Notes: a model not told the origin generated them from the sequence alone. Positions 43,012 through 52,459 are shown, numbered from the stretch's first letter. The stretch: 64,000 bases of DNA from Virgibacillus subterraneus (GCF_900110695.1 NZ_FOEH01000003.1:372001-436000); one strand, 5' to 3'. Translations and numbers: made by a program.

Positions 43012-44364
43012 ATGATTGAAATTATTGTACCACTGGCGTTGCTGTTTATCATGGCATTGGTGAAAAAAATACCAAAGATTGGAGGAGATATACGAGTTGC
43101 ACTGCTTGTAGCTGCTGTTTCATCCGCAATAATTTCAGGATTAAACCTTGGCGAAACGGCGCTTGCATTCGTGGATGGAATTGATCGCCTGTCCTGGGTT
43201 ATCATGCTGTCGTTATTTGGCAGTCTCTATGCAGAATCGCAAGCCAAATTAGGTGCTATTGATACAACATTGAACAGTCTCCGCGCAGCATTCGGGAATT
43301 CTCCTAAGGGTTTAATAGTCGCCATATTTATTACACTTATTCTAGCCGGATCGCTTCTTGGGGACGCCATAGCGGCAGCAACAGTCATTGGGTTTCTCGT
43401 TATCAATTCATTAACAGAATTAAAATTGAAGCCGGAACAAATTGGTATGATTATTTTGCTTGGTGCTTCCATCGGATCCATTATGCCGCCAATTACACAA
43501 GGTGTATTTCTTTCTGCTTCATTGGTAGGGGTTGATCCAAGTCCGGTAATAAAGATTGCTTACGTAACCGTGACAATCGGTGCGATATTGGCCATCTTGG
43601 AATCATTTCGATTTGTCCGCGGAAAAAAGATGCCAAAGGAATTAATTCCGGAACAGAAGGTTTTCCAAATTTTAAAAGAACGATGGAAGACTCTGATACC
43701 ACTGCTCGTTTTAATCGCTATTGTGCTGGCCAATACGTTATTTGACTATAATATTTTTACCGAAATTTCTATATTTGCTTTTATTCTGGAGCCTTTAAAA
43801 GAAATAAGAATTGTGCAGGGCATTACCTTTCAGGTTGTGAGTGCAATTATTATTGCTTTTCTGGTCAGTTTTTTATTCCCTGCTGTCAGAAAAGATACCA
43901 AAGGGGTATTTAAAAATGGCTTAGGAAAAGTAAATCAGACTGTCCAGATACAGATTTGTGCAGGGGTCATGGTTGGTGTTTTTTACGCGTCTGGGTTAAT
44001 AGATAAAGTTGCACTTATGACGGAGGGACTGGGTTCATCAATGGTGAAATTGGGCGGGGCACTGTCGATGGTAGTAGTAGGTATGCTAACCGGATCACAA
44101 ACAACTTCTCAATCTGTTATTGTTACATTTCTTGGTCCCATCCTTGAAAAAATGGAGGTAGCCCCTGAACTGATTGCTTTAGGGGCATCCCATATAGCAG
44201 CAGCGGGCCAGAATATGCCGCCGGTTGGTCTAACAGCGTTTGTCATCTGTGGTTTGATAGGTGGGATTTTAAATACAAAAGTAGATCCGTTGAAAGTAAT
44301 GATGCTGGCATTACCGAACTCACTATATTTCTTACTTATCGGATTGATTGTGTGGTTCGTCTAA
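43012..44364 (+). CDS. Permease of the TRAP-large-subunit/ion-transporter type
   Basis: 450 residues, about eleven or twelve membrane segments in two halves. Conserved loops GSIMPPITQGVFLSAS and SHIAAAGQNMPPVGLTAF resemble the paired re-entrant loops of DctM-like/CitM-like ion transporter superfamily permeases. No small TRAP subunits are nearby, so it may work alone. It is likely the uptake system for the substrate of the dehydrogenase operon. The racemase ATG follows one base after its stop. Confidence 0.78.
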   Translation: MIEIIVPLALLFIMALVKKIPKIGGDIRVALLVAAVSSAIISGLNLGETALAFVDGIDRLSWVIMLSLFGSLYAESQAKLGAIDTTLNSLRAAFGNSPKGLIVAIFITLILAGSLLGDAIAAATVIGFLVINSLTELKLKPEQIGMIILLGASIGSIMPPITQGVFLSASLVGVDPSPVIKIAYVTVTIGAILAILESFRFVRGKKMPKELIPEQKVFQILKERWKTLIPLLVLIAIVLANTLFDYNIFTEISIFAFILEPLKEIRIVQGITFQVVSAIIIAFLVSFLFPAVRKDTKGVFKNGLGKVNQTVQIQICAGVMVGVFYASGLIDKVALMTEGLGSSMVKLGGALSMVVVGMLTGSQTTSQSVIVTFLGPILEKMEVAPELIALGASHIAAAGQNMPPVGLTAFVICGLIGGILNTKVDPLKVMMLALPNSLYFLLIGLIVWFV

Positions 44365-44365
44365 A

Positions 44366-45034
44366 ATGAAGGCAGCAAAATTGGGGATTCTGATGCTGGA
44401 TACCGACTTTTACCGACCAATGGGAGATATAGGGAATACAGATACCTTTCCTTTTCCTGTTGAATATAGAATAGTAGAAAAAGCAACTATCGACCGTGTA
44501 GTTAAAAAGGGAGATAATGCATTGATCGAACCTTTTATTAAATCAGCAAGGTATTTAGAGGAAAAAGGCGTTAAAGCAATAACCACAAGCTGTGGCTTCC
44601 TTTCCATCTTTCAACAGGAAATCCAGAATCAGTTAAAAGTTCCTTTCTTTGCATCAAGCTTAATCCAAATTCCGATGCTTCATACGGTTACAGGTGGGAG
44701 AATAGGAATTCTTACTGCAAGAAAAGCGAGTTTGGGCAAACAGCATTTGGAAGGTGCGAGAGCTGGTGACATTCCAATCGCGATTGAGGGTATGGATGAC
44801 AGGCCAGCATTTACTGCAGCAATTGTAGATGAAACACATGCACTGGACATGGAAAAAGTATCCCTGGAAATGGAAGAGGCAGTTCGTATGCTCATCAGCA
44901 ATTATCCGGATATAACTGCTATTGTACTTGAGTGTACCAATATGCCGCCGTATAAACGTACCATACGTGAAATGACAGATCTACCAGTTTTTGATATTAC
45001 TTCTTTGATAAACTATGTGGTTAAAGAACTGTGA
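44366..45034 (+). CDS. Aspartate/glutamate racemase family protein
   Basis: 222 residues. Two catalytic Cys contexts, TTSCGFLSIF near residue 70 and LECTNMPPY near 190, fit the Asp/Glu/hydantoin racemase superfamily, which needs no cofactor. It likely inverts an alpha-centre so that the DAO-type dehydrogenase can oxidise one enantiomer. Start ATG 44366 lies right after the permease stop, without a strong ribosome site, so coupling is expected. Terminator follows. Confidence 0.82.
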   Translation: MKAAKLGILMLDTDFYRPMGDIGNTDTFPFPVEYRIVEKATIDRVVKKGDNALIEPFIKSARYLEEKGVKAITTSCGFLSIFQQEIQNQLKVPFFASSLIQIPMLHTVTGGRIGILTARKASLGKQHLEGARAGDIPIAIEGMDDRPAFTAAIVDETHALDMEKVSLEMEEAVRMLISNYPDITAIVLECTNMPPYKRTIREMTDLPVFDITSLINYVVKEL

Positions 45035-45040
45035 ATCACG

Positions 45041-45090
45041 TGCCTGTCACCTTGGACAGTTCAGAATAGTCTGAGGTGACAGGCATTTAT
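45041..45090 (+). terminator. Terminator, TGCCTGTC palindrome family
   Basis: TGCCTGTCACC (45041-45051) pairs with GGTGACAGGCA (45075-45085), then TTTATT. Ends the catabolic operon. Confidence 0.75.
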
Positions 45091-45261
45091 TCCTTCGATA
45101 TAACAACTCTTCATCATTACAATTAAAATAATTCCCTCTTTATAATATTTTTGTTAAACTCATTCAACATGATGTTTTTTATTTTCGCTTTTCTGGATTA
45201 CTTCCAGTTGGGCTATTTATGATATCGAGAAAGCTATTAATAGGGAAGGGAGAATTGAGAA

Positions 45262-46638
45262 ATGAGTGCGATAGCTGAAGAATATACGTTATCCAAATCA
45301 GAGAAAAAGAAAATAATCTTCCTGATGTGTTCCGTTTTATTATTTTCAGTTATGAATGGAACCATGTTCATGATTGCTGTACCTGATATTGCAAAATCCT
45401 TTTCTCTATTACCCTCACAGGTAAGCTGGGTTGTAACTGGCTATATCATTTTGTATGCAATTGGTGCGTTGATGTATGGAAAATTAGCTGATATTTATCC
45501 GTTGAAAACGCTATTAACGATTGGGTTGAGCTTATTTGCGGCAGGTTCGGTTTTTGGCTTTTTTGCACCAACATTTCTAATGGTTGTCATTGCGCGTTTG
45601 ATTCAAGCAATGGGGGCGTCTTCCATTCTTGCATTGGCTTTTATTGTGCCGTCACGGTATTTCTGGGATGAAAGAGGTAGAGTACTAGGAATTGTTTCAA
45701 GTACAATGGCATTTGCCTCCGGAGTAGGACCAGTGATTGGTGGTTTTGTTGCGGGTGCGTTGAACTGGCAATTTTTATTTTTAATTTCTGCACTTGTAAT
45801 GATTACCATACCTTTCTTCCAAATCTGGATTCCTGAAGAGGAAAAAAAAGAAGGGAAAGTTGATATTCTAGGGGCTGTATTTATTGCCGTAGCTGTTGCT
45901 GATCTTATTCTTTTTATTACGATGTTTGATTGGTGGTACTTCGTCATTAGCATTGTATTCTTTGGTTTGTTTTCGTGGAGAATATCCAAGAGTGACATTC
46001 CATTTATTCGTCCGGATCTATTTAAAAACGCTCCATATCGAACAACAATTATTGCTGGTTTTTTCGCGATCATGACAATGATGGGCTTAATGTTTATCAT
46101 GCCTCTCTTACTAAGTGAGGTAAACGAATTGAATACGCTGCTTATCGGCCTTACATTATTTCCAGGTGCCATGGTTGCTGCGTTTATGGGGAGATGGGCA
46201 GGGCTTTTAACTGATAGACGAGGTAGTAATCAAGTAGTCTTTATTGCTTTTGCGCTGATGATTACTGGATTCTTGCTAATATCCACTTTCACAGGAGGAC
46301 CTGCTTGGCTTATCAGTACCGTGCTAATCATAACCTTTATCGCCTTTCCGTTTATCCAGACTTCCACAGCCAATCTGATTTCGACTGTTCTCCCACGGAA
46401 TGAGATTGGAGTCGGAATGGGGATTTATAATTTGGTTAATTTTATGTCTGGTGCCTTCGGTGGGGCGATTATTGGAAAAATACTAGACTATGATAATGAT
46501 ATAAAATTAAACCCCTTTTCAATTGCACAGGGGAACGAGATTGTTTACAGTAATATTTTTGTCGGATTTGTCGTGCTGACGATCTTGAATGGATGCTTCT
46601 TTTATATGTCGTTTAGAAGGAAGCAGTATTTAAGCTAA
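45262..46638 (+). CDS. MFS exporter, DHA2 family, Tet(L)-like
   Basis: 458 residues, the same length as Tet(L), with about fourteen membrane segments. Motif A appears as YGKLADIYPLKTLL, motif C as ASGVGPVIGGFVAG, and NGTMFMIAVPDIAKSF replaces the DHA2 motif D. Proton-driven export of drugs or cations is expected; tetracycline itself is not assured. GGGAAGGGAG precedes the ATG. A strong terminator follows. It belongs to the same broad family as the fragments at 2712 and 9195 but is not their source. Confidence 0.87.
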   Translation: MSAIAEEYTLSKSEKKKIIFLMCSVLLFSVMNGTMFMIAVPDIAKSFSLLPSQVSWVVTGYIILYAIGALMYGKLADIYPLKTLLTIGLSLFAAGSVFGFFAPTFLMVVIARLIQAMGASSILALAFIVPSRYFWDERGRVLGIVSSTMAFASGVGPVIGGFVAGALNWQFLFLISALVMITIPFFQIWIPEEEKKEGKVDILGAVFIAVAVADLILFITMFDWWYFVISIVFFGLFSWRISKSDIPFIRPDLFKNAPYRTTIIAGFFAIMTMMGLMFIMPLLLSEVNELNTLLIGLTLFPGAMVAAFMGRWAGLLTDRRGSNQVVFIAFALMITGFLLISTFTGGPAWLISTVLIITFIAFPFIQTSTANLISTVLPRNEIGVGMGIYNLVNFMSGAFGGAIIGKILDYDNDIKLNPFSIAQGNEIVYSNIFVGFVVLTILNGCFFYMSFRRKQYLS

Positions 46639-46691
46639 CGGGGCAGTTTTGGGAAAGAAAAACACTTTATAGTTTCCTAAATTGCAAGACA

Positions 46692-46722
46692 AAAAGCTCA
46701 GAATAAATTCTGAGCTTTTTTG
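46692..46722 (+). terminator. Rho-independent terminator
   Basis: AAAGCTCAGAAT pairs with ATTCTGAGCTTT across AA, followed by T residues. Confidence 0.85.
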
Positions 46723-46795
46723 ACGTTGTAGCATACTGTCCTTCCTCAACTAAAGTCACCCACTACCAATCCTGTATTTATTTACTAGATAGGCT

Positions 46796-46995
46796 GGTGT
46801 CCACAGATTTGGCGGATCCTCATTCCGTTATTTCCTTAAAAACGCCTATTTTGATCGTGTTATGTAATCCTGGTTCCGTTATTTACCCTTTTCAGCCAAA
46901 TTTTTCATTGTTGTTGGGTAAATAACGGAACCAGGAACCGTTTCAACCTTCTAGGAAAGCTTTTTTACCCTTTTAGCGGAATCACGATCCACTTC
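46796..46995. repeat. ~200-bp repeat, inverted partner at 54429-54628
   Basis: The reverse complement of this stretch reappears at 54429-54628 with high identity by eye. Inside it, CCTGGTTCCGTTATTTACCC (46869-46888) is mirrored perfectly at 46916-46935. No gene is present in 46722-47109. Confidence 0.8.
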
Positions 46996-47109
46996 ATAAC
47001 TTTGTGATTCACATTCTGCTCCTTTGAACCCTTCATCCCTGCATCATTTAATTTAGAATTAAAACAACGCTCTTAGCCTTTAAAGGTGACAGGCACTTAT
47101 TTTTTTATT

Positions 47110-47147
47110 AATATTCCTTGACAGGAATATTCTTATTAGTGTATATT
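47110..47147 (+). promoter_or_regulatory. ArsR-gene promoter with operator over the -35 box
   Basis: TTGACA (47118-47123), 18-base spacer, TATATT (47142-47147). AATATTCC (47110-47117) and GGAATATT (47124-47131) form a perfect 8-bp inverted repeat with the -35 hexamer as its centre, an ideal autorepression site. The ATG at 47154 is six bases after the -10 box, where transcription should begin. Confidence 0.78.
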
Positions 47148-47153
47148 CAATAT

Positions 47154-47477
47154 ATGGAAAAAATCATGAGTGCTCTTGCTGAATCTAATCGTTTAAACAT
47201 CATAGAATTATTGCGCGATGGTCCTCTTACAGTAGGAGAAGTCGCCGAACAACTTCAGCTTCGTCAGCCTCAAGTTTCCAAACACCTCCGTGTACTTAGT
47301 GATGCTGGGCTCGTTGAGGTAGAACCGATTGCTAATCGAAGGATCTATAAGCTAAGGCCTCAGCCACTCATGAAGTTAGACGCTTGGCTGGAATCTTACC
47401 GCCAGGTCTGGGAGGAGAAATTCGACCGATTGGACGATTATTTGGTGAAACTGCAGGAAAAGGAAGATGAAGAGTAA
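47154..47477 (+). CDS. ArsR-family regulator, probably translated from a leaderless mRNA
   Basis: 107 residues. LAESNRLNIIELLRDGPLTV and VAEQLQLRQPQVSKHLRVL form the winged helix; no CxC or other metal motif is present, so it belongs to the non-metal ArsR group that pairs with SRPBCC genes. No ribosome site precedes ATG 47154, and the promoter spacing places the transcript start at that codon. The SRPBCC gene follows 100 bases later with a good ribosome site. Confidence 0.85.
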   Translation: MEKIMSALAESNRLNIIELLRDGPLTVGEVAEQLQLRQPQVSKHLRVLSDAGLVEVEPIANRRIYKLRPQPLMKLDAWLESYRQVWEEKFDRLDDYLVKLQEKEDEE

Positions 47478-47577
47478 GGAATAATATCGCAGTTGGTTTA
47501 CTGTTATATTATTTCAATTCAAATGGAAGGAGATTTGTTTAGTTTTGTTCAATAAAATAATATTAGGAGGAAACTAA

Positions 47578-48096
47578 ATGTCAGAAAACAAATTATCGTA
47601 TAGAACGGAAGGCCGGACACTTGTAATGGAGCGAGTGTTTGAAGCACCAAGGGACTTAGTATTTAAAGCATTTTCGGAGTCTGATCACTTGGAAAACTGG
47701 TGGGGACCAGAAGGATGGAAAACCGAAAGTCGCAAATTTGAGTTTAAGCCTGGTGGTGTGTGGCATTATTGCATGCGGTGCACAGACAAAAACCAGGGAG
47801 ACTTTTTTGGCCAGGAATCGTGGAATAAATCAGTTTATGAAGAAATCAGTGCACCGGAGAAAATCGTCTACACCGATGTATTCTCGGATGAGGAAGGTAA
47901 TAGCACAGTTGGTATGCCAGAGACTCGTGTAACGATGAATTTTATTGATCAGGGTGAAAAGACCAAACTCATTGCGCGGTCCCAATTTGATTCAGTTGAA
48001 GCCCTTCAAAAAGTTGTAGATATGGGTGTAATTGAAGGCATCGACTCACAATACAGATGTCTTGATGACTATCTGAAACAAATTCAGTATGCGTAA
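47578..48096 (+). CDS. SRPBCC (AHSA1-like) domain protein
   Basis: 172 residues. RVFEAPRDLVFKAFSESDHL, ENWWGPEGW, FKPGGVWHYCM and a terminal helix RCLDDYLKQI; same family as 23023-23520 but with a CMRC segment. In ArsR-SRPBCC pairs this protein is thought to bind a small ligand. AGGAGGAAACTAAATG gives the start. Likely regulated by the adjacent ArsR protein. Confidence 0.87.
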   Translation: MSENKLSYRTEGRTLVMERVFEAPRDLVFKAFSESDHLENWWGPEGWKTESRKFEFKPGGVWHYCMRCTDKNQGDFFGQESWNKSVYEEISAPEKIVYTDVFSDEEGNSTVGMPETRVTMNFIDQGEKTKLIARSQFDSVEALQKVVDMGVIEGIDSQYRCLDDYLKQIQYA

Positions 48097-48154
48097 CTAA
48101 CAAACAGTTGCAGTACTAATCTCTGGAGATCAAGACTCCGGAGAAACTAAAAAA

Positions 48155-48206
48155 TGCCTGGCACCCTGGACAATTCAGCATCGTCTAAGGTACCAGGCAC
48201 TTATTT
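48155..48206. terminator. Bidirectional terminator, TGCCTGGC palindrome family
   Basis: TGCCTGGCACC (48155-48165) pairs with GGTACCAGGCA (48189-48199); A-run before, T-rich after. Separates convergent SRPBCC and fda genes. Confidence 0.7.
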
Positions 48207-48218
48207 TATTAACTACTA

Positions 48219-49112
48219 TTACTTTTTATTAATCGAAGCATCATAGATAGAGTCTACCGCTTCTTTTAAGGCAGCATTAAACTTTTCATCTGTTTGGTTA
48301 ACATTTAAATCATCACTTAATGCTCTGGAGAAACTGGCGATTAAGCCATCATTTTTCGCAAGCTTTTCGTTAGCTTCCACCCGAGGATACCCGCCAGATA
48401 GAGCAACAACTCGAACAACGCGTGGGTGTTGGATTAACTCTTGATAAGTGTTTGCTTTTGTTGGAATCGATAATTTCAGCATCACGTTATCTGTTTCAGA
48501 TAAATCATTAAGATGGTTCAGCAATTCGTCTTTTAATATTTCTTCAGATTTCTCTTTGTCGCTACTGTTAATATCCACTTCTGGTTCGATAATCGGAACT
48601 AAGCCAGCTTCTATAATTTGTTTTCCAACTTCAAATTGCTGGTCCACGACAGCTTTAATGCCTTCTGGGTTAGCTTCCTTGATAACGGAACGCATCTTTG
48701 TACCAAAAATATTGCGTTCATTTGCACGTTCAAGTAATTTATCTAAACCTGGGTTAGGCTTCATCAGCTGCACACCATTTGATTGTTCTGCTAGTCCTTT
48801 GTCCACTTTTAAAAATGGTACAATTTCTTTCCTATCAGCTAAATAATCCGCTGTATACATGCCTTCAATCTTACTATCCATGGTTTGTTCGAACAAAATG
48901 GCGCCAAGGATATATGTAGAATCAAATGCAGGTGATGTGATAATCCGTGTGCGCATTTCATGTACCAAATTAAACATTTCTTCCTCGTTTGAGTAAGCAT
49001 CTTCTAAGACACCATAATTTGCTAATGCCTTTGGCGTACTGCCACCACTTTGATCAAGGGCCGCTATAAATCCTTTTCCATTTTTTATTTTCTCAAATTG
49101 ACTATTGTTCAT
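48219..49112 (-). CDS. fda: Fructose-bisphosphate aldolase, class I
   Basis: 297 residues, the size of bacterial/Staphylococcus-type class I aldolases. [18 protein letters not shown] at the start, [19 protein letters not shown] and MLKLSIPTK, where the Lys forms the Schiff base; [10 protein letters not shown] follows. It cleaves fructose 1,6-bisphosphate to DHAP and glyceraldehyde 3-phosphate in the cytosol. ATG 49112 is placed correctly behind AAAGGAG, better than GTG 49121. Confidence 0.92.
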   Translation of the reverse strand: MNNSQFEKIKNGKGFIAALDQSGGSTPKALANYGVLEDAYSNEEEMFNLVHEMRTRIITSPAFDSTYILGAILFEQTMDSKIEGMYTADYLADRKEIVPFLKVDKGLAEQSNGVQLMKPNPGLDKLLERANERNIFGTKMRSVIKEANPEGIKAVVDQQFEVGKQIIEAGLVPIIEPEVDINSSDKEKSEEILKDELLNHLNDLSETDNVMLKLSIPTKANTYQELIQHPRVVRVVALSGGYPRVEANEKLAKNDGLIASFSRALSDDLNVNQTDEKFNAALKEAVDSIYDASINKK

Positions 49113-49320
49113 TTTATCCACTCCTTTAGATTACTAATAACCAGCCTTTTCTTTAGAAAACATAGCTTATCACCATGCTTTAATGGCGAAAACTTTAGTT
49201 ACTGTTGCAATTAAGAAAGTATTTATATTTCCTTAACTGTGTGCAAAGACAATTATACATTAGTATGTTGAAGAACGAAAATTTTACAATTAGTAGGGTG
49301 GAATTCAATATTAGAAATCA

Positions 49321-49866
49321 CTATCTATTATTAATTCCCCGTTGCAGATAAATCATTTCATCGGCAAGTTTTTGAATTCTATCTGTAACATTACGATCAA
49401 TAATCTCATCACTTTCCAAGTTAAAGGCATCATTTTGGATGAAGACATTACCCGTTGGAATTAAACCTTTAAAATAAGAAAGGACTGGCTTTAATTGATA
49501 TTCTGGTACTAGAAAATGATTGTTGGACCATCCTGTTGCTACAATACCTGTTACTTTATATTTGAAGGCATTTTCAGGAAAGTGGTCTAATAAATTTTTT
49601 AATGCCCCAGAAATGGAGGCCTGATAAATTGGCGTTCCAAATACCAGAAAATCGGCAGACGATATTTTACTAACTACATCCCAAGTATCTTTGTTATAAT
49701 CTGCTAACGGGGCACCAACAGCAAATTCAACTTCATATTCCCTTAAGTCAATTAACTCTGTCTGAATGGTTGAGTCAAGAAGTTGAGCGGCGACCAAAAC
49801 ATCGTTTACAGCTAGAGACGTCTTGTCACCAGCCAGTGCTCCCGATATCCCGACAAGTTTCATCAT
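49321..49866 (-). CDS. NAD(P)H-dependent FMN reductase family protein
   Basis: 181 residues with a flavodoxin-like fold: KLVGISGALAGDKTSLAV (FMN phosphate loop), DFLVFGTPIYQASISGALKN and VTGIVATGWSNNH. Likely reduces FMN or quinone/azo-type compounds. A GTGAGGT site precedes the ATGATG start. Single gene, not linked to a monooxygenase here. Confidence 0.85.
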   Translation of the reverse strand: MMKLVGISGALAGDKTSLAVNDVLVAAQLLDSTIQTELIDLREYEVEFAVGAPLADYNKDTWDVVSKISSADFLVFGTPIYQASISGALKNLLDHFPENAFKYKVTGIVATGWSNNHFLVPEYQLKPVLSYFKGLIPTGNVFIQNDAFNLESDEIIDRNVTDRIQKLADEMIYLQRGINNR

Positions 49867-50100
49867 TATTACCTCACAATATCTTTAGAATTTACATTAA
49901 ATAAGGTGTCGTGATGATGCCTTATTCAACAGTTTAATTTCATTCATTGTTTATGTACTAAATACTGTTTTATCTAACTGTATATTTAATAGTGAAGTTA
50001 TCTTATCCTGAATTTTAATGCAAGAAATTTGCCTGTTTAAGCTGGGGAAGAGCCTGTTTATGATAAAATAGAGTCGTATATTAAACAAAGGAGTACAACT

Positions 50101-51318
50101 ATGGTGACAGAAAAATTATATTATCAGGATCGGTATATGCGCAGCTTTACAGCCAGACTGCAAAAGTCGGATAGGGACGAGAAAGGGCATTTCTATGTAA
50201 TTTTAAATCAAACAGCTTTTTACCCAACTGGTGGTGGTCAGCCTCATGATACGGGAACACTGAATGGTGTGAATGTCTATGATGTGGTGGAAATTGATGG
50301 GGAAGTCCGACATTACATAGAGGAGCCTGCTGAGATACATGAGGCATATATTGGTGAAATTGACTGGAACCGGCGCTTTGATCATATGCAGCAGCATACT
50401 GGACAGCATATTTTGTCTGCTGCATTTGAAGAAGAATTTAACTATAAAACAGTTAGCTTCCATTTAGGTGCGGAAATTTGCTCGATTGACCTTGAGGTAG
50501 AAAGCCTTCCAGATGAGGAAACAGCTCACGTGGAAAAAACCGTAAATAACATTATCATGGAAAATCGTCCTGTTGAAACAAGATGGGTGTCAAAGGAAGA
50601 ACTATCAAATTTTTCGCTGCGGAAAGAAGTATCCGTTGTAGATAATATTCGTCTCGTTATCATTCCGAATTTTGATTATAATGGCTGTGGCGGAACACAT
50701 CCAGACTCGACTGGACAGGTAAGTTCTATAAAAATTTTGCATTGGGAAAAGCAAAAGAAGAAAAAGATACGTGTTTACTTTGTTTCTGGAATGAGAGTTC
50801 TAAAACAGCTCGATGAAAAACATAAAGTTATTCAAGAATTAACAAATACGTTGAACTCCCCACAGCAGGATTTGAATGAAACGGCAATTCGGAATTTGCG
50901 TTTGAATCAAGGACTTGAAAAAAAGGTCAATGAGTTGAACATGGAAATGATTGAATATGAAGCAGAGTCCTACATTGAACAGGCAGAGTCTCAGATCAAT
51001 TGGAAAATAGCAAAAGCAATCTTTTATGATAGACCAATGCCGGAACTTCAGCAACTGGCCAAACGGATTACCGCCAAATCTGATGGTATACTGGTATTGC
51101 TTATTAATGAAAAAGGGGACAAGCTCCAACTTGTTTGTTCGAGAAGTAATGATGTGGTGATTAATATGAATGATTTAGTTAAAAATACCCTGCCCGTAAT
51201 TGATGGAAAAGGCGGTGGAAGCGATTCAATTGCGCAAGGTGGGGGAGATAGATTGATTTCAGCAGAGGAATTGATGATGGAGTTAATGAACCAAGCAGCA
51301 GGATTTAAAAACGAATAA
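50101..51318 (+). CDS. Alanyl-tRNA editing protein, long AlaX type with DHHA1 domain
   Basis: 405 residues. The editing-site Zn ligands are H99 and H103 (HTGQH) plus C196 and H200 (CGGTH). A coiled-coil-rich middle leads to a C-terminal DHHA1 domain with GKGGGS and AQGGG. It deacylates Ser-tRNA-Ala or Gly-tRNA-Ala formed by alanyl-tRNA synthetase error. AAAGGAG precedes the ATG. Confidence 0.9.
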   Translation: MVTEKLYYQDRYMRSFTARLQKSDRDEKGHFYVILNQTAFYPTGGGQPHDTGTLNGVNVYDVVEIDGEVRHYIEEPAEIHEAYIGEIDWNRRFDHMQQHTGQHILSAAFEEEFNYKTVSFHLGAEICSIDLEVESLPDEETAHVEKTVNNIIMENRPVETRWVSKEELSNFSLRKEVSVVDNIRLVIIPNFDYNGCGGTHPDSTGQVSSIKILHWEKQKKKKIRVYFVSGMRVLKQLDEKHKVIQELTNTLNSPQQDLNETAIRNLRLNQGLEKKVNELNMEMIEYEAESYIEQAESQINWKIAKAIFYDRPMPELQQLAKRITAKSDGILVLLINEKGDKLQLVCSRSNDVVINMNDLVKNTLPVIDGKGGGSDSIAQGGGDRLISAEELMMELMNQAAGFKNE

Positions 51319-51390
51319 AAGCCATCCTAAATTTTTGGAAGGTGAATGTTTAACCACCTGTTTAGAAAAATATAGGTGTAAGTAATCGAT

Positions 51391-51426
51391 GCCTCCTGTA
51401 GAGAAGCAGGGTAGGTTTTCTTTTTT
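51391..51426 (+). terminator. Probable terminator of the AlaX gene
   Basis: CCTCCTG and CAGGGTAGG form an imperfect stem around TAGAGAAG, followed by TTTTCTTTTTT. Confidence 0.55.
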
Positions 51427-51545
51427 AGATTAATCATTTACAATCAATAATGGAACTTTAACTGTATTTGGTAACGGAATTTTTTTATCTTACTTTATTT
51501 AATGAGTTTTTCGATATGAATGAGTATTACATAGGAGGAACACAC

Positions 51546-52337
51546 TTGGAATCAATCTTACTTGAATATGGATGGACATTATTAATTCTAATTGGTCTTG
51601 AAGGTTTGTTATCGGCTGATAATGCGCTTGTAATGGCAGTTATTGCCAAGCATTTACCAGTTGATCAGAAAAAAAAGGCAATTAACTATGGTATTATTAT
51701 GGCTTTTTTCTTTCGTTTTGGTGCTTTATTTGCAATTTCTTTTATCGCGAATGTTTGGCAGGTACAAGCCATTGGTGCGGCCTACCTTCTCTACCTAGGT
51801 CTGAAGCATGTGATCAAGGTACGGTTCGGTAAAAAGAATGAAAAAGTTGAAGAGGATAAGAAAGGAGAATCCAAAGGCAAGGGATTCTGGCCGACTGTTG
51901 GTAAGATTGCTTTAGCGGATCTTGCATTTGCGATTGATTCAATTCTTGCAGCTGTTGCACTTGCTCTTGGACTTCCGGATTCTCCAATTGGTGATTTCGG
52001 CGGGATGGATGGCGGTAAATTTGCTGTGATAGTACTTGGAGGAATTGCTGGCCTTATATTAATTAAATATGCAGCGACTTGGTTTGTTCAGTTGCTTGAA
52101 AAGCGTCCGGCTCTAGAAACAACTGCTTATGTGATCGTAGCCTGGGTTGGTGTCAAGCTTGCTTTACTAACCCTTGCGCATGATGATATTGGCGTATTAG
52201 CTCATGATTTTCCTCATAGTACAGCCTGGACCCTTACGTTCTACGGAGTCCTCGTGGCTATCGCCCTATTAGGCTGGTTTGCACCGGGTAAAAGAACATC
52301 CAAAGATGATGGTGAGGGAACAACAGATGGAAAATAA
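51546..52337 (+). CDS. TerC-family membrane protein (YkoY/YjbE type)
   Basis: 263 residues, about seven membrane segments. EGLLSADNALVMA and LADLAFAIDSILAAVAL hold the conserved acidic residues of TerC. Bacillus members are manganese exporters or metalate secreted proteins. TTG 51546 follows TAGGAGGA at 51532-51539; earlier in-frame codons have no site. I looked for a yybP-ykoY manganese riboswitch in the leader and did not see one. Confidence 0.87.
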   Translation: MESILLEYGWTLLILIGLEGLLSADNALVMAVIAKHLPVDQKKKAINYGIIMAFFFRFGALFAISFIANVWQVQAIGAAYLLYLGLKHVIKVRFGKKNEKVEEDKKGESKGKGFWPTVGKIALADLAFAIDSILAAVALALGLPDSPIGDFGGMDGGKFAVIVLGGIAGLILIKYAATWFVQLLEKRPALETTAYVIVAWVGVKLALLTLAHDDIGVLAHDFPHSTAWTLTFYGVLVAIALLGWFAPGKRTSKDDGEGTTDGK

Positions 52338-52386
52338 GGACAAGGAGTACTTACTGCGATGACTAGCCAAGATGTATGAATACAAA

Positions 52387-52459
52387 TAACCACCCTGAGC
52401 CTGCGCAAGCGTTTAGGGGGTGGTTATTTTATAACTCTTTACGTGAACCGTCCCTTTGA
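52387..52459 (-). ncRNA. Second, shortened copy of the antisense antitoxin RNA
   Basis: Matches 37426-37490 (terminator ACCACCCTGAGCCTGCGCAA..., then CTCTTTACGTGA and CCCTTTGAAGGGCTATTA), but lacks the 5' hairpin. The leftward promoter is intact: TTAACA (52493-52488), 16-base spacer, TATAAT (52471-52466). The place of the toxin is taken by a short degenerate frame ending at ~52380. Confidence 0.55.

Noticed and set aside
45169-45222. 17-residue leader-peptide-like frame upstream of the Tet(L)-like exporter
   Set aside because: No ribosome site and no attenuator-like alternative hairpins that I could pair with confidence.
51330-51545. Possible yybP-ykoY manganese riboswitch before the TerC gene
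   Set aside because: The conserved core of that riboswitch class is not visible; only a terminator-like hairpin is present.
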